In this document: positions 17,909 to 25,493 of the stretch, in pieces | Layout of the letters: each line of letters opens with the position of its first letter | Position numbering within the stretch: the first letter of the stretch is position 1 | Assembly: GCA_039024315.1 (NCBI GenBank) | Contig: JBCCQN010000088.1 | Location: 1 to 30,690, forward strand | From: JBCAWW01 sp039024315 | GTDB taxonomy: Bacteria; Bacteroidota; Bacteroidia; J057 | Direction: 5' to 3' | Length of the DNA stretch: 30,690 nucleotides | The notes under the pieces: model-generated | What the model was told of the DNA's origin: nothing | Databases searched by the model: none | What the model saw: only the letters and a program-made list of their open reading frames with translations | Program-made: the position numbers and the translations under genes

Positions 17909-18664
17909 TTAGGCTTCTACCTCAGAAGCAATGGAAGAAAGCGCAAAATCTGCGTTCATGCGCGCAATGTTCGTGATAGAGATACCTTTAGGACATTGTA
18001 CTTCGCAAGCACCAGTATTGGTACAATTGCCAAAACCTGCCTCGTCCATTGTATTGACCATCCGTTGTACGCGAGTCATCCGCTCGGGCTGCCCTTGAGG
18101 TAGTACCCCTAGGTGAGATATTTTGGCAGAAGTAAACAAGGCGGCGGAAGCATTTTTACAAGTAGCAACACAGGCCCCACAACCGATACATTCTGCGGCA
18201 TTCATTGCTTCATCAGCGACTAATTGCCCAATCGGTATTTCGTTGGCATCAGGTGCACTACCTGTGCGGGCCGTGATATACCCACCGGCTTCGATGATAT
18301 GGTCAAAGGCTGAGCGATCAACCATCAAGTCTTTGATCACGGGGAAAGCAGCCGCTCTCCATGGCTCGATGTAGATGGTATCACCATCACTAAAGCTTCG
18401 CATGTGTAACTGGCAAGTAGTGGTCATGCGGTGAGGACCATGGGCTTGGCCATTGATCATAAGACCACAGGAGCCACAAATCCCTTCCCGACAGTCGTGG
18501 TCAAAGGCTACAGGCTCTGCTCCGTCATTGATCAGCTTCTCGTTGAGCATGTCCATCATTTCGAGGAATGACATATCCTCAGTCACATTATCGAGATCGT
18601 AGCTCACGATCGCTCCTTTATCGTGTGGGCCCTTTTGGCGCCATATTTTTAGAGAAAGTTTCAT
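17909..18664 (-). CDS. sdhB: Succinate dehydrogenase/fumarate reductase iron-sulfur subunit
   Basis: 251 residues. It carries the electron relay of complex II on the cytoplasmic face of the membrane. The [2Fe-2S] ligands are Cys58, Cys63 and Cys66 (CREGICGSC) and Cys84 (TTTC). The [4Fe-4S] and [3Fe-4S] ligands lie in CIGCGACVATCKNASA and CTNTGACEVQCPKGI. HGPHRMTTTCQLHM and the acidic C-terminus are the non-proteobacterial form found in Bacteroidota. The start is preceded by a 16-bp tandem repeat (18673-18704, TTGTTGAAGGRTTGA units). Unusually, it is separated from sdhA by about 580 bp holding a four-helix-bundle gene. Confidence 0.96.
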   Translation of the reverse strand: MKLSLKIWRQKGPHDKGAIVSYDLDNVTEDMSFLEMMDMLNEKLINDGAEPVAFDHDCREGICGSCGLMINGQAHGPHRMTTTCQLHMRSFSDGDTIYIEPWRAAAFPVIKDLMVDRSAFDHIIEAGGYITARTGSAPDANEIPIGQLVADEAMNAAECIGCGACVATCKNASAALFTSAKISHLGVLPQGQPERMTRVQRMVNTMDEAGFGNCTNTGACEVQCPKGISITNIARMNADFALSSIASEVEA

Positions 18665-18672
18665 TGGACTAT

Positions 18673-18704
18673 TTGTTGAAGGATTGAGTTGTTGAAGGGT
18701 TGAT
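18673..18704. repeat. 16-bp tandem repeat upstream of sdhB
   Basis: Two adjacent units, 18673-18688 and 18689-18704, of TTGTTGAAGGRTTGAK, differing at two bases. They lie between the sdhB start and the four-helix-bundle gene and may mark one edge of the inserted segment. Confidence 0.7.
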
Positions 18705-18733
18705 TTTTATAATCAAGATTCAAATCTACTATC

Positions 18734-19108
18734 CTAGTTCTTTTTTTTTTGATTTTGTTTTGCAGTAAGTAATGATCTAGCAAAAATTGCTCTCAGCTCC
18801 TTCGCTTCGATTGAAATTAAGCCGATTTGCTCAATCAACTCAGGATGAAGTCGCTTTAATAATTCCAGCCAATAATCTACTTCGTCAGCTTCTTCTACGA
18901 CAATTTTTATTTTGTAAATAAAATCAGCTTGGGATTTGGCTCTACAAGCTGCCCGATAGTTTGCACCAACTGAGGTTGCAGCCCTAAACATTTGTTTTCC
19001 AAGAACTAAGGACTCAGGCTTAGATGGAAGTAATTGAAACAGTTTTATACTATCCAATGCAAAGTCAAAAGTTCTCTTTTGAAGCTTTTGAATCCAATTT
19101 ATATTCAT
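18734..19108 (-). CDS. Four-helix-bundle protein (23S rRNA intervening-sequence/S23 family) inside the sdh operon
   Basis: 124 residues with the pattern of the small four-helix-bundle family first known from 23S rRNA intervening sequences: LQKRTFDFALDSIKLFQLLP, SLVLGKQMFRAATSVGANY with its AATSVGANYRAACRAKS core, EEADEVDYWLELL and a basic tail (KQNQKKKN). Members are oligomeric and may bind nucleic acid; relatives serve as accessory (Avd) proteins of diversity-generating retroelements, but no reverse transcriptase or template repeat is here. Free-standing copies are common in Bacteroidota and their role is unknown. It is co-directional with sdhA and sdhB and splits them, which suggests a later insertion. 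Confidence 0.85.
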   Translation of the reverse strand: MNINWIQKLQKRTFDFALDSIKLFQLLPSKPESLVLGKQMFRAATSVGANYRAACRAKSQADFIYKIKIVVEEADEVDYWLELLKRLHPELIEQIGLISIEAKELRAIFARSLLTAKQNQKKKN

Positions 19109-19212
19109 GATGGCTTTTCTGAGGGAGGGAAGGTATCAAAGAACGAGTATTTTTTATCGCCACCCAATTAATCAAATCAACCATTAACTGAATTCATTAC
19201 TTCAAAAATTTT

Positions 19213-19238
19213 GCTGATCAACTCCAAGGTTGATCAGC
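19213..19238 (-). terminator. Hairpin just after sdhA, possible terminator or processing site
   Basis: A perfect 10-bp stem, GCTGATCAAC (19213-19222) with GTTGATCAGC (19229-19238), and a 6-nt loop, 10 bp past the sdhA stop. On the minus strand it is followed by AAAATTTTTG, a weak T tract. It may partly terminate the transcript or stabilise the sdhCA end. Confidence 0.65.
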
Positions 19239-19248
19239 ATTCAACAAA

Positions 19249-21189
19249 TTATTTATAAGAGCGGGTTTTAAGCTCAACGTTTTCAAACTCTAGTTCTTCT
19301 TTGTGCATAGTGTGCTCGCCAGGGCCATGATATTCCCAAGCGGCTACGTAGGCAAAATCTTTATCATTACGCAGAGCTTCTCCTTCTTCTGATTGATACT
19401 CTTCACGGAAGTGGCCACCACATGACTCCTCGCGATGCAAGGCATCGTCAATCATCAGTTCGCCTAGTTCCATGAAGTCTGCTAGACGCCAAGCTTTTTG
19501 CAATTCTGGATTATAGTCAGAGTCAGAGCCAGGGACTTTTACATTTTCCCAAAAATCGGCTCTTAGCTTTTTGATTTTGGCTTTACCTTGAATCAAGCCT
19601 TCACGATTACGCGCGATACCGCAGTGGTCCCACATCAACTGACCAAGCTCTTGGTGAAAGGAATCAACCGAACGTGGTTTGGGTCCATTGATGTTGAGAA
19701 ACTTGTCCGTTTCAGTTTGTACTTTATTTTCAGCTTCTGCAAATGCAGCGTGATCAGTACTTGGGTGCTCATCAAGTGGTTGAGTGGCAATATAATTACC
19801 AATCGTAAATGGAATCACAAAATAACCATCAGCCAGTCCCTGCATCAAAGCGGAGGCACCAAGACGGTTGGCGCCGTGATCAGAGAAGTTAGCTTCGCCA
19901 AGGGCAAACAAGCCGGGGATATTGGTTTGCAGGTTGTAATCTACCCAAAGACCACCCATGGTGTAGTGCACCGCTGGAAAGATACGCATTGGCACTTCAT
20001 ACGGATTATCATCTGTGATTCGCTGATACATATCAAAGAGGTTTCCATAGCGAGCCTCTATCGCATCACGACCATCGCGCTTAATTGCATCGCGGAAGTC
20101 GAGGAATACCGCATTACTCTTAGGAAGTACGCTTCGCCCTTCGTCCGTAACGATCTTAGCGTTCCGCGCAGCGACATCACGAGGCACAAGATTACCAAAA
20201 GAAGGGTACTTACGTTCCAAATAGTAGTCTCTCTTATCCTCTGGAATATCAGCCGCTTTGATTTTGCCTTCCCAAAGCTCTTTGCAAGTGTCTCGATCCC
20301 TTGGTACCCAAACGCGGCCATCATTACGCAAGCTTTCACTCATCAAAGTAAGCTTAGATTGGTAATGCCCACTTACAGGGATACAAGTAGGGTGGATCTG
20401 GACATAACAAGGATTGGCAAATAAAGCTCCCTTCTTGTGGGCTCTCCAAGCGGCAGAGCCATTGGAATTCATGGCATTAGTAGAAAGGAAATATACATTA
20501 CCGTATCCACCGGAAGCTAATACTACTGCATCAGCTGCGATCCGCTCGGTTTCACCATTGACAAGGTTTTTACAAATAACTCCCTTGGCGTGGCCATCAA
20601 TCATTACGATATCAAGCAGCTCACGGCGTGTCAAGGAGGTAACTTTTCCCAAGCCTATTTGACGGCTAAGGGCACTGTAAGCCCCAAGTAGCAGCTGCTG
20701 GCCTGTCTGGCCGCGAGCGTAGAAAGTACGAGATACTTGAGCCCCACCAAAAGAGCGATTAGCAAGGTAGCCACCATATTCACGAGCAAAAGGTACGCCT
20801 TGCGCAACGCATTGGTCGATGATATTGACACTTACCTGAGAGAGGCGATAAACATTCCCTTCGCGGGAACGGTAATCTCCTCCTTTGACGGTGTCATAAA
20901 AGAGGCGATAAACACTATCGCCATCGTTTTGATAATTTTTGGCGGCATTGATTCCTCCTTGCGCCGCAATACTGTGAGCCCGCCGAGGACTATCTTGGAA
21001 GCAGAGAGTAGTAACTTTATACCCAAGTTCCGCCAAAGAAGCAGCTGCAGAGGCTCCTCCAAGCCCGGTACCTACTACTACAATGTGAAACTTACGTTTG
21101 TTGGCTGGGTTGACCAGCTTAATATTGAATTTATGGTTATCCCATTTCTTGTCTATTGGACCAGCGGGGATTTTAGCATCTAATTTCAT
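19249..21189 (-). CDS. sdhA: Succinate dehydrogenase/fumarate reductase flavoprotein subunit
   Basis: 646 residues. It oxidises succinate to fumarate with covalently bound FAD. The nucleotide fold is GTGLGG at 40-45, and the FAD-linking histidine is His72 in HSIAAQGG. Further family blocks are VLASGGYGNVYFLSTNAMNSNG, VQIHPTCIP, FPAVHYTMGGLWVDY, GLFALGEANFSDHGANRLG and the C-terminal EESCGGHFREEYQ. Length and motifs match the Bacteroidota/epsilonproteobacterial-like class paired with a single di-heme cytochrome b subunit. Starts 27 bp after sdhC, so the two are co-transcribed. Confidence 0.97.
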   Translation of the reverse strand: MKLDAKIPAGPIDKKWDNHKFNIKLVNPANKRKFHIVVVGTGLGGASAAASLAELGYKVTTLCFQDSPRRAHSIAAQGGINAAKNYQNDGDSVYRLFYDTVKGGDYRSREGNVYRLSQVSVNIIDQCVAQGVPFAREYGGYLANRSFGGAQVSRTFYARGQTGQQLLLGAYSALSRQIGLGKVTSLTRRELLDIVMIDGHAKGVICKNLVNGETERIAADAVVLASGGYGNVYFLSTNAMNSNGSAAWRAHKKGALFANPCYVQIHPTCIPVSGHYQSKLTLMSESLRNDGRVWVPRDRDTCKELWEGKIKAADIPEDKRDYYLERKYPSFGNLVPRDVAARNAKIVTDEGRSVLPKSNAVFLDFRDAIKRDGRDAIEARYGNLFDMYQRITDDNPYEVPMRIFPAVHYTMGGLWVDYNLQTNIPGLFALGEANFSDHGANRLGASALMQGLADGYFVIPFTIGNYIATQPLDEHPSTDHAAFAEAENKVQTETDKFLNINGPKPRSVDSFHQELGQLMWDHCGIARNREGLIQGKAKIKKLRADFWENVKVPGSDSDYNPELQKAWRLADFMELGELMIDDALHREESCGGHFREEYQSEEGEALRNDKDFAYVAAWEYHGPGEHTMHKEELEFENVELKTRSYK

Positions 21190-21216
21190 CTTGTTTGAGA
21201 ATTTATGCGTTTCACA

Positions 21217-22035
21217 TTATGCGTAGACAAAGAAATAATAGACCGGCATAGCGGCAAAAATAGCGGGTACCACTATTGCTAAGCCCAAGCCAGCTTTTTC
21301 GATAATCGGAGTATATTTTTTATGAACTAGCCCCAAGCTTCTGAAGGCACTTTGAAATCCGTGTGCGAGGTGCATACCGATCAACGCCATAGCGAGCACA
21401 TAGAAGGCTACAATGTACCACCTAGAAAAGGAAGCTTTGACTACTTCAATCATGGAGATAGCACTCACTTGCGTACCCAAATCAGCATTAGCGCCTTTGA
21501 GATCTAGATACATTTTTTGATCAATATAGGTGCCTTTGGCGAGGGTGATTCCGCTTATAGTAATATCCTCTTTAATCTTCCAAGCTTCTTGATAGACAGT
21601 TTCGATAGAAACATCAGCTGTCCCATCACCAAATTGGTACTTCCCCCAAAACATCACCAAGTGAATAACGAGGAAGGTCAGCACTACCGTGCCTGATAAT
21701 CCCATATTACGAGAAAACCAAGTGGAGCTTTTTCCTGCATTTTTGTTGTAGGCGTATTTGGTAGGACGTGCTTTATTGTTTTGCCGAGTAAGGATGGCGG
21801 CATAGACTATATGGGCAATAAAACCACCGAATAGCACCCATTCCATGATTTTGATGACCTTATTAGTGGTCATAAACTTAGTGTATTCATTAAAAGATAA
21901 GCCGCCGTCATCACTAAAAAGCAATAGGTTCCCACTCATATGTACAAACAGGAAGGATACTAGGAATAGACCAGTAATACCCATTACCAGCTTCCTACCA
22001 ACCGACCGATTAATAAAGGAGGATAATACACTCAT
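21217..22035 (-). CDS. sdhC: Succinate dehydrogenase cytochrome b558 subunit
   Basis: 272 residues, fitting the fused single-subunit membrane anchor (cytochrome b558 family) rather than separate SdhC and SdhD. About five hydrophobic helices are visible: GLFLVSFLFVHMSGNLLLF, VLFGGFIAHIVYAAIL, GTVVLTFLVIHLVMFW, WYIVAFYVLAMALIGMHLAH and LGLAIVVPAIFAAMPVYYFF. Histidines in FVHMSGN, FIAHIVY, VIHLVMF and GMHLAHGFQ are the expected ligands of two b hemes. It anchors SdhAB and passes electrons to menaquinone. First gene of the sdh operon; a promoter with the Bacteroidota consensus lies 54 bp upstream. Confidence 0.95.
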   Translation of the reverse strand: MSVLSSFINRSVGRKLVMGITGLFLVSFLFVHMSGNLLLFSDDGGLSFNEYTKFMTTNKVIKIMEWVLFGGFIAHIVYAAILTRQNNKARPTKYAYNKNAGKSSTWFSRNMGLSGTVVLTFLVIHLVMFWGKYQFGDGTADVSIETVYQEAWKIKEDITISGITLAKGTYIDQKMYLDLKGANADLGTQVSAISMIEVVKASFSRWYIVAFYVLAMALIGMHLAHGFQSAFRSLGLVHKKYTPIIEKAGLGLAIVVPAIFAAMPVYYFFVYA

Positions 22036-22088
22036 GCTTAACGATTAGAATTTTTGAAAAATAGTAGTATTAGCTAACATTTGTAAGC

Positions 22089-22120
22089 CAAAATTACCCT
22101 CGGTATTAGCCAATGTCAAG
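22089..22120 (-). promoter_or_regulatory. Bacteroidota-type promoter for the sdh operon
   Basis: On the minus strand CTTG (22117-22120) is followed after exactly 20 bp by TAATTTTG (22089-22096). This fits the phylum's TTTG / TAnnTTTG consensus with one mismatch in the -33 box. The predicted start lies near 22082, giving a leader of roughly 45 nt before the sdhC ATG. Confidence 0.6.
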
Positions 22121-22140
22121 CAAGCTTTTCTCATTACAAA

Positions 22141-22163
22141 TTGTTTAGAACGATTCTAGACAA
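22141..22163. promoter_or_regulatory. Operator-like 23-bp dyad upstream of the sdh promoter
   Basis: Arms TTGTTTAGAA (22141-22150) and TTCTAGACAA (22154-22163) around CGA match at 9 of 10 positions. It sits 20 bp upstream of the -33 box, where an activator would bind. TTGT/ACAA ends are compatible with, but do not prove, a Crp/Fnr-type regulator. Confidence 0.45.
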
Positions 22164-22354
22164 GCAAATAAACCTCTCTGCTTATACACATTTCTAAATA
22201 TACTATTTTCACTATACGAAAACCCTCTCCTCCCCATTTTGTTATCAAAAATGTGGGAAAATGCGGAATTTTTCGGAGCTTATACAAAACTCATTGTTTA
22301 AACATTGATTTTTAATGCTTTTTTGATTAAATCGCACCCATCAAGCCAAAAAAC

Positions 22355-22377
22355 ACTTAAAAACGGCTTGTTTAAGT
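22355..22377. promoter_or_regulatory. Inverted repeat upstream of the YceI-like gene
   Basis: Perfect 7-bp arms ACTTAAA (22355-22361) and TTTAAGT (22371-22377) with a 9-bp spacer, 32 bp before the start at 22410. It overlaps an alternative hairpin CAAGCC/GGCTTG (22342-22370). Could be an operator or a leader structure. Confidence 0.35.
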
Positions 22378-22409
22378 AGTAGAATAAATTCACAAACCAA
22401 TTAAGTAAA

Positions 22410-23078
22410 ATGAAAAACTTAGCAGGTCTATTTCTCAGTCTCATGATCGTAGCAGTTTTAGCTGCTTGTGGCGACTCTTCTAAAAAAGCCACTAGTTCTG
22501 CGGGGGAAGTAGCCGAAGCTTCCAATGCTGCTGTTAGCTATGCTATCGAAGGCAGCAGCCTTGGCTGGTTAGCCAAAAAAGTAACAGGTCAACACAACGG
22601 TAGCATCAATGTTTCCAATGGGGAGATCAAAGTAGAGAGCGGTGCTATCACTGCAGGTAACTTTACCATCGACATGAAAACCATCACTGTTTTGGATATC
22701 CCAGCCGATAACGAAAACAACGGTAAATTGGCTGGACACCTAAACTCTCCAGACTTTTTCAATACTGATTCTTTTCCAACCGCTGATTTTGCCATTACTA
22801 AGGTAACTGCCCTAGAAAACAATCCTGACGCCAACCATATCGTATATGGCAACCTAACTATCAAAGGCATCACGCAAGAGATTTCATTCCCTGCTATGGT
22901 GAGTATCGCTGACGATGCGCTTACGGCCAAGGCAGTATTTTCTATCGACCGTACTTTATGGGACATCCGCTACGGTTCGGGTAAATTTTTCGAAGACCTA
23001 GGCGACAAAACCATCTATGACGAATTCGAACTGACGGTAGATCTAAATGCCAAGCGTTCTAGCATGGCCATGAACTAA
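22410..23078 (+). CDS. YceI-like domain lipoprotein
   Basis: 222 residues. The signal peptide ends in a lipobox LAAC with Cys20, so the protein is probably lipid-anchored. Residues about 45-215 are a YceI-like lipocalin-type barrel: SSLGWLAKKVTGQHNGSINVSNGEI, FTIDMKTITVLD, KLAGHLNSPDFFNTDSFPTADFAITKV, YGNLTIKGITQEISFPA and FSIDRTLWDIRYGSGKFFEDLGDK. The family binds polyprenoid lipids such as isoprenoid quinones in known cases. The position opposite the sdh operon would fit a quinone link, but that is only suggestive. A clear terminator follows. Confidence 0.92.
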   Translation: MKNLAGLFLSLMIVAVLAACGDSSKKATSSAGEVAEASNAAVSYAIEGSSLGWLAKKVTGQHNGSINVSNGEIKVESGAITAGNFTIDMKTITVLDIPADNENNGKLAGHLNSPDFFNTDSFPTADFAITKVTALENNPDANHIVYGNLTIKGITQEISFPAMVSIADDALTAKAVFSIDRTLWDIRYGSGKFFEDLGDKTIYDEFELTVDLNAKRSSMAMN

Positions 23079-23102
23079 AGTATAGTACCGAAATATATTT
23101 AG

Positions 23103-23134
23103 AGAAGGGTGCCTAATCGGCCCCCTTCTTTTTT
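23103..23134 (+). terminator. Terminator of the YceI-like gene
   Basis: Stem AGAAGGG (23103-23109) with CCCTTCT (23123-23129) and a following T run to 23134. The 13-nt loop contains TGCC...GGCC, which may extend the structure. It starts 24 bp after the stop. Confidence 0.85.
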
Positions 23135-23420
23135 GTTTAATGAGCCAAGGCTGATAACTTTGCTAATGTTCTTTAAAATAAGAAGTAGAAAGCACAAAGT
23201 AACAATACCAAAAATTGACGCTTTTCGAGATCATATTGATCCTTTTAGTCCGTCTCTCTACTCTTTACTTTTGTCTTAATACTTAAGTACTTTGACAAAA
23301 GTATTCATTGAAAAATAGGGCTATGCGGTTCATCTAGACCTTTTTGCTGTACTGCATACTCCCGAAAGCTTTCGGGATACTTTCTACTCTGTACTTAAAA
23401 ACCTTTATTAGCATATTTTC
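23135..23420. other. Intergenic region upstream of lpdA with two palindromes
   Basis: 286 bp, with no coding potential recognised. It holds a 36-bp imperfect dyad at 23267-23302 (arms ACTTTTGTC and GACAAAAGT around TACTTAAGTA) and the perfect 18-bp palindrome TCCCGAAAGCTTTCGGGA at 23360-23377. The latter resembles the TCCCGATA hairpins in the two repeat clusters, so it may be a dispersed element rather than an lpdA control site. Confidence 0.65.
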
Positions 23421-24833
23421 ATGACATCAACCCCCTATACAGTTACCGTTATTGGCTCAGGACCTGGTGGATATGTCGCCGCCATTCGCTGCGCTCAGCT
23501 AGGTATGAAAGTCGCCATTGTCGAACGCTACCCAACCTTAGGTGGCACCTGCCTAAACGTGGGCTGTATTCCATCAAAAGCTTTGCTAGACTCTAGTGAG
23601 CACTATTTTCAAGCCGCCCATCAATTTGCCGAACATGGCATCAACACAGGCGAGCTAAGTGTCGATTTGCCTAAGATGATCCAACGCAAGCGCGGGGTCG
23701 TCGAGCAAACCGTAAACGGCGTCGCCTTCTTGATGAAGAAAAATAAAATTGATGTCTTCACCGGACATGGCTCATTTGTAGATAAAAATACCGTCAAAGT
23801 CAGCAAAGATGACGGTACGACCGAAGAGATTAAGACCGATAAAGTCATCATTGCCACCGGTTCCAAACCTGCTAGTCTTCCGGGAATCGAGATTGACAAA
23901 AAACACATCATCAGCTCAACTGAGGCTTTAGAGCTAACCGAACTCCCTAAGCACATGATCGTGATAGGTGGTGGAGTGATTGGACTCGAAATGGCTTCTG
24001 TCTTTGGTCGCTTAGGTTCTCAAGTTACCGTACTCGAATACGCAGATCGCTTGATCGTAGGCATGGACGGAGCTTTGGGTAAGGAAATTGCCAAAGTGAT
24101 GAAGCGCGAGCTAAAGGCTGACGTAAAGCTCAGCCATCGCGTAACAGGAGCAACCGTCAAAGACGGAGAAGTAACGGTTACAGCCCAAAATAAGAAAGGC
24201 GAGGACGTGAGTGTAACAGGCGACATTTGTTTGATGGCAGTGGGGCGTCGTCCTTACACTGACAATCTCGGCCTAGAAAATATCGGTATCGAACTAGATC
24301 GTGGCCGCATCCCGGTCGGAGATCACATGGAAACCAGCGTGCCGGGCATCTATGCCATCGGAGACGTAATTCGCGGTGCAATGTTGGCGCACAAAGCTTC
24401 GGAGGAAGGTACTTTCGTCGCAGAAGCCATCGCTGGTCAGCATCCTCATATCAATTATCGCGCGATCCCCAATGTAGTTTACACTTGGCCAGAAGTGGCA
24501 GGAGTGGGCTATACCGAAGAAGAACTCAAAGCCGAGGGCGTGCCTTACAAAAGTGGGCAGTTCCCATTCAAAGCTTCTGGTAGAGCCAGAGCTTCTATGG
24601 ATGACAGCTTTGGCTTTGTCAAAATCCTTTCTCACAAAGACACTGACGAAATGCTAGGCATGCATATTATCGGCCCTCGCGCCGCTGATATGATCATGGA
24701 AGGAGTGATGGGGCTTGAATATCGTGCTTCTGCCGAAGACCTAGCCATTTTCTCTCACCCCCACCCTACTTTCTCTGAGTCTATCAAAGAGGCCGCTATG
24801 GGTGCTACTGCTGATCGCATCATTCATTTGTAG
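23421..24833 (+). CDS. lpdA: Dihydrolipoyl dehydrogenase (E3)
   Basis: 470 residues, the usual length. It reoxidises dihydrolipoamide in the 2-oxoacid dehydrogenase complexes (and glycine cleavage) with NAD+. FAD site GSGPGG at 12-17; redox disulfide in GGTCLNVGCIPSK, Cys44 and Cys49; NAD site IGGGVIGLEMASVFGRLG; second FAD block GIYAIGDVIRGAMLAHKA; and the catalytic His-Glu pair in HPHPTFSE (446-453). The E1 and E2 genes are not in this window. The next gene starts 11 bp downstream, so E3 and the Crp-like regulator are probably co-transcribed. Confidence 0.96.
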   Translation: MTSTPYTVTVIGSGPGGYVAAIRCAQLGMKVAIVERYPTLGGTCLNVGCIPSKALLDSSEHYFQAAHQFAEHGINTGELSVDLPKMIQRKRGVVEQTVNGVAFLMKKNKIDVFTGHGSFVDKNTVKVSKDDGTTEEIKTDKVIIATGSKPASLPGIEIDKKHIISSTEALELTELPKHMIVIGGGVIGLEMASVFGRLGSQVTVLEYADRLIVGMDGALGKEIAKVMKRELKADVKLSHRVTGATVKDGEVTVTAQNKKGEDVSVTGDICLMAVGRRPYTDNLGLENIGIELDRGRIPVGDHMETSVPGIYAIGDVIRGAMLAHKASEEGTFVAEAIAGQHPHINYRAIPNVVYTWPEVAGVGYTEEELKAEGVPYKSGQFPFKASGRARASMDDSFGFVKILSHKDTDEMLGMHIIGPRAADMIMEGVMGLEYRASAEDLAIFSHPHPTFSESIKEAAMGATADRIIHL

Positions 24834-24844
24834 GCTGAGGCAAC

Positions 24845-25417
24845 ATGACCCTCGCAAAACGACTTAAGCAATCTTTTGACACCCAATTTGAGGCTCCTCT
24901 CGGCGTATGGGAACGCTTTGCAGAACATTGCGAGCTAGTCAACTTCAAAAAAAACGAAATCATCAAGCCGGCTCATTCGATCGAATGGGCTGGCTACTTT
25001 ATCTTAAAGGGTAGCGGTGGCATCTTTGTCTGGAAAAAAAATGATTACGTCTGCCTCGATCTTGCTTATGAAAATGAATTTTTTGGCGATGGATTGTCCC
25101 TCAATACCGGTGAGGCTACGCCCATAGAAACCATGGCTTTGGAAAACAGTGAGATGCTCAAAATCTCGCGCGATAATCTCGAAATCCTCAAACAAACACC
25201 AAGGGGTCAATTCATTTTCCTCATTGCTGCCGAAAACGACTACGCCAAAAAGCAAAAGCAGCAGTTAGACCTCCTCCTCAAAACCGCAGAGCAGCGCTAT
25301 CTCGAACTCCTAAAAGAGCAGCCCGACCTTATTTTACGTACCCCTCAAAAACATATTGCCTCCTTTCTCGGCATCACGCCCCAAAGCCTTTCGCGCATCA
25401 GAAGAAAGCTCATGTAG
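24845..25417 (+). CDS. Crp/Fnr-family transcriptional regulator
   Basis: 190 residues. The N-terminal ~120 residues fit the cyclic-nucleotide-binding-type beta-roll (FKKNEIIKPAHSIEWAGYFILKGSGGIFV, FFGDGLSLNTGE, ALENSEMLKISRDNLEIL), followed by a long dimer helix (LLLKTAEQRYLELLKEQPDLI). The C-terminus is a winged-helix recognition element, TPQKHIASFLGITPQSLSRI, cut short after RRKLM as in many Bacteroidota members. No Fe-S cysteine set is visible, and the ligand is unknown. It shares a transcription unit with lpdA and could act on the dyads near sdhC, but this is only a possibility. Confidence 0.9.
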   Translation: MTLAKRLKQSFDTQFEAPLGVWERFAEHCELVNFKKNEIIKPAHSIEWAGYFILKGSGGIFVWKKNDYVCLDLAYENEFFGDGLSLNTGEATPIETMALENSEMLKISRDNLEILKQTPRGQFIFLIAAENDYAKKQKQQLDLLLKTAEQRYLELLKEQPDLILRTPQKHIASFLGITPQSLSRIRRKLM

Positions 25418-25425
25418 AGCATTTA

Positions 25426-25446
25426 TTACCCAATGGTAACTTTTTT
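25426..25446 (+). terminator. Possible weak terminator after the Crp-like gene
   Basis: Short stem TTACC (25426-25430) with GGTAA (25435-25439), a 4-nt loop, then C and six T. It starts 9 bp after the stop. The 5-bp stem is marginal. Confidence 0.42.
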
Positions 25447-25493
25447 CTGCTCGACTTCGCAGAACTTCGATTCAGTATCCAAAAATATTGAAT

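Larger units (their letters stand above)
22036..22409. other. Divergent control region between sdhC and the YceI-like gene
   Basis: 374 bp without a gene, A+T rich. It contains the sdhC promoter, a 23-bp operator-like dyad at 22141-22163, a 10-bp palindrome TGTTTAAACA (22295-22304) and a second 23-bp dyad at 22355-22377 close to the YceI-like start. No ORF or RNA gene was recognised. Confidence 0.7.

Noticed and set aside
18734..19108. Four-helix-bundle protein considered as Avd of a diversity-generating retroelement
   Set aside because: No reverse transcriptase, template repeat or variable repeat was seen nearby.
19588..20424. A 278-codon open frame antisense to sdhA
   Set aside because: It lies wholly opposite a confidently assigned gene, has no recognisable domain, and is explained by codon bias.
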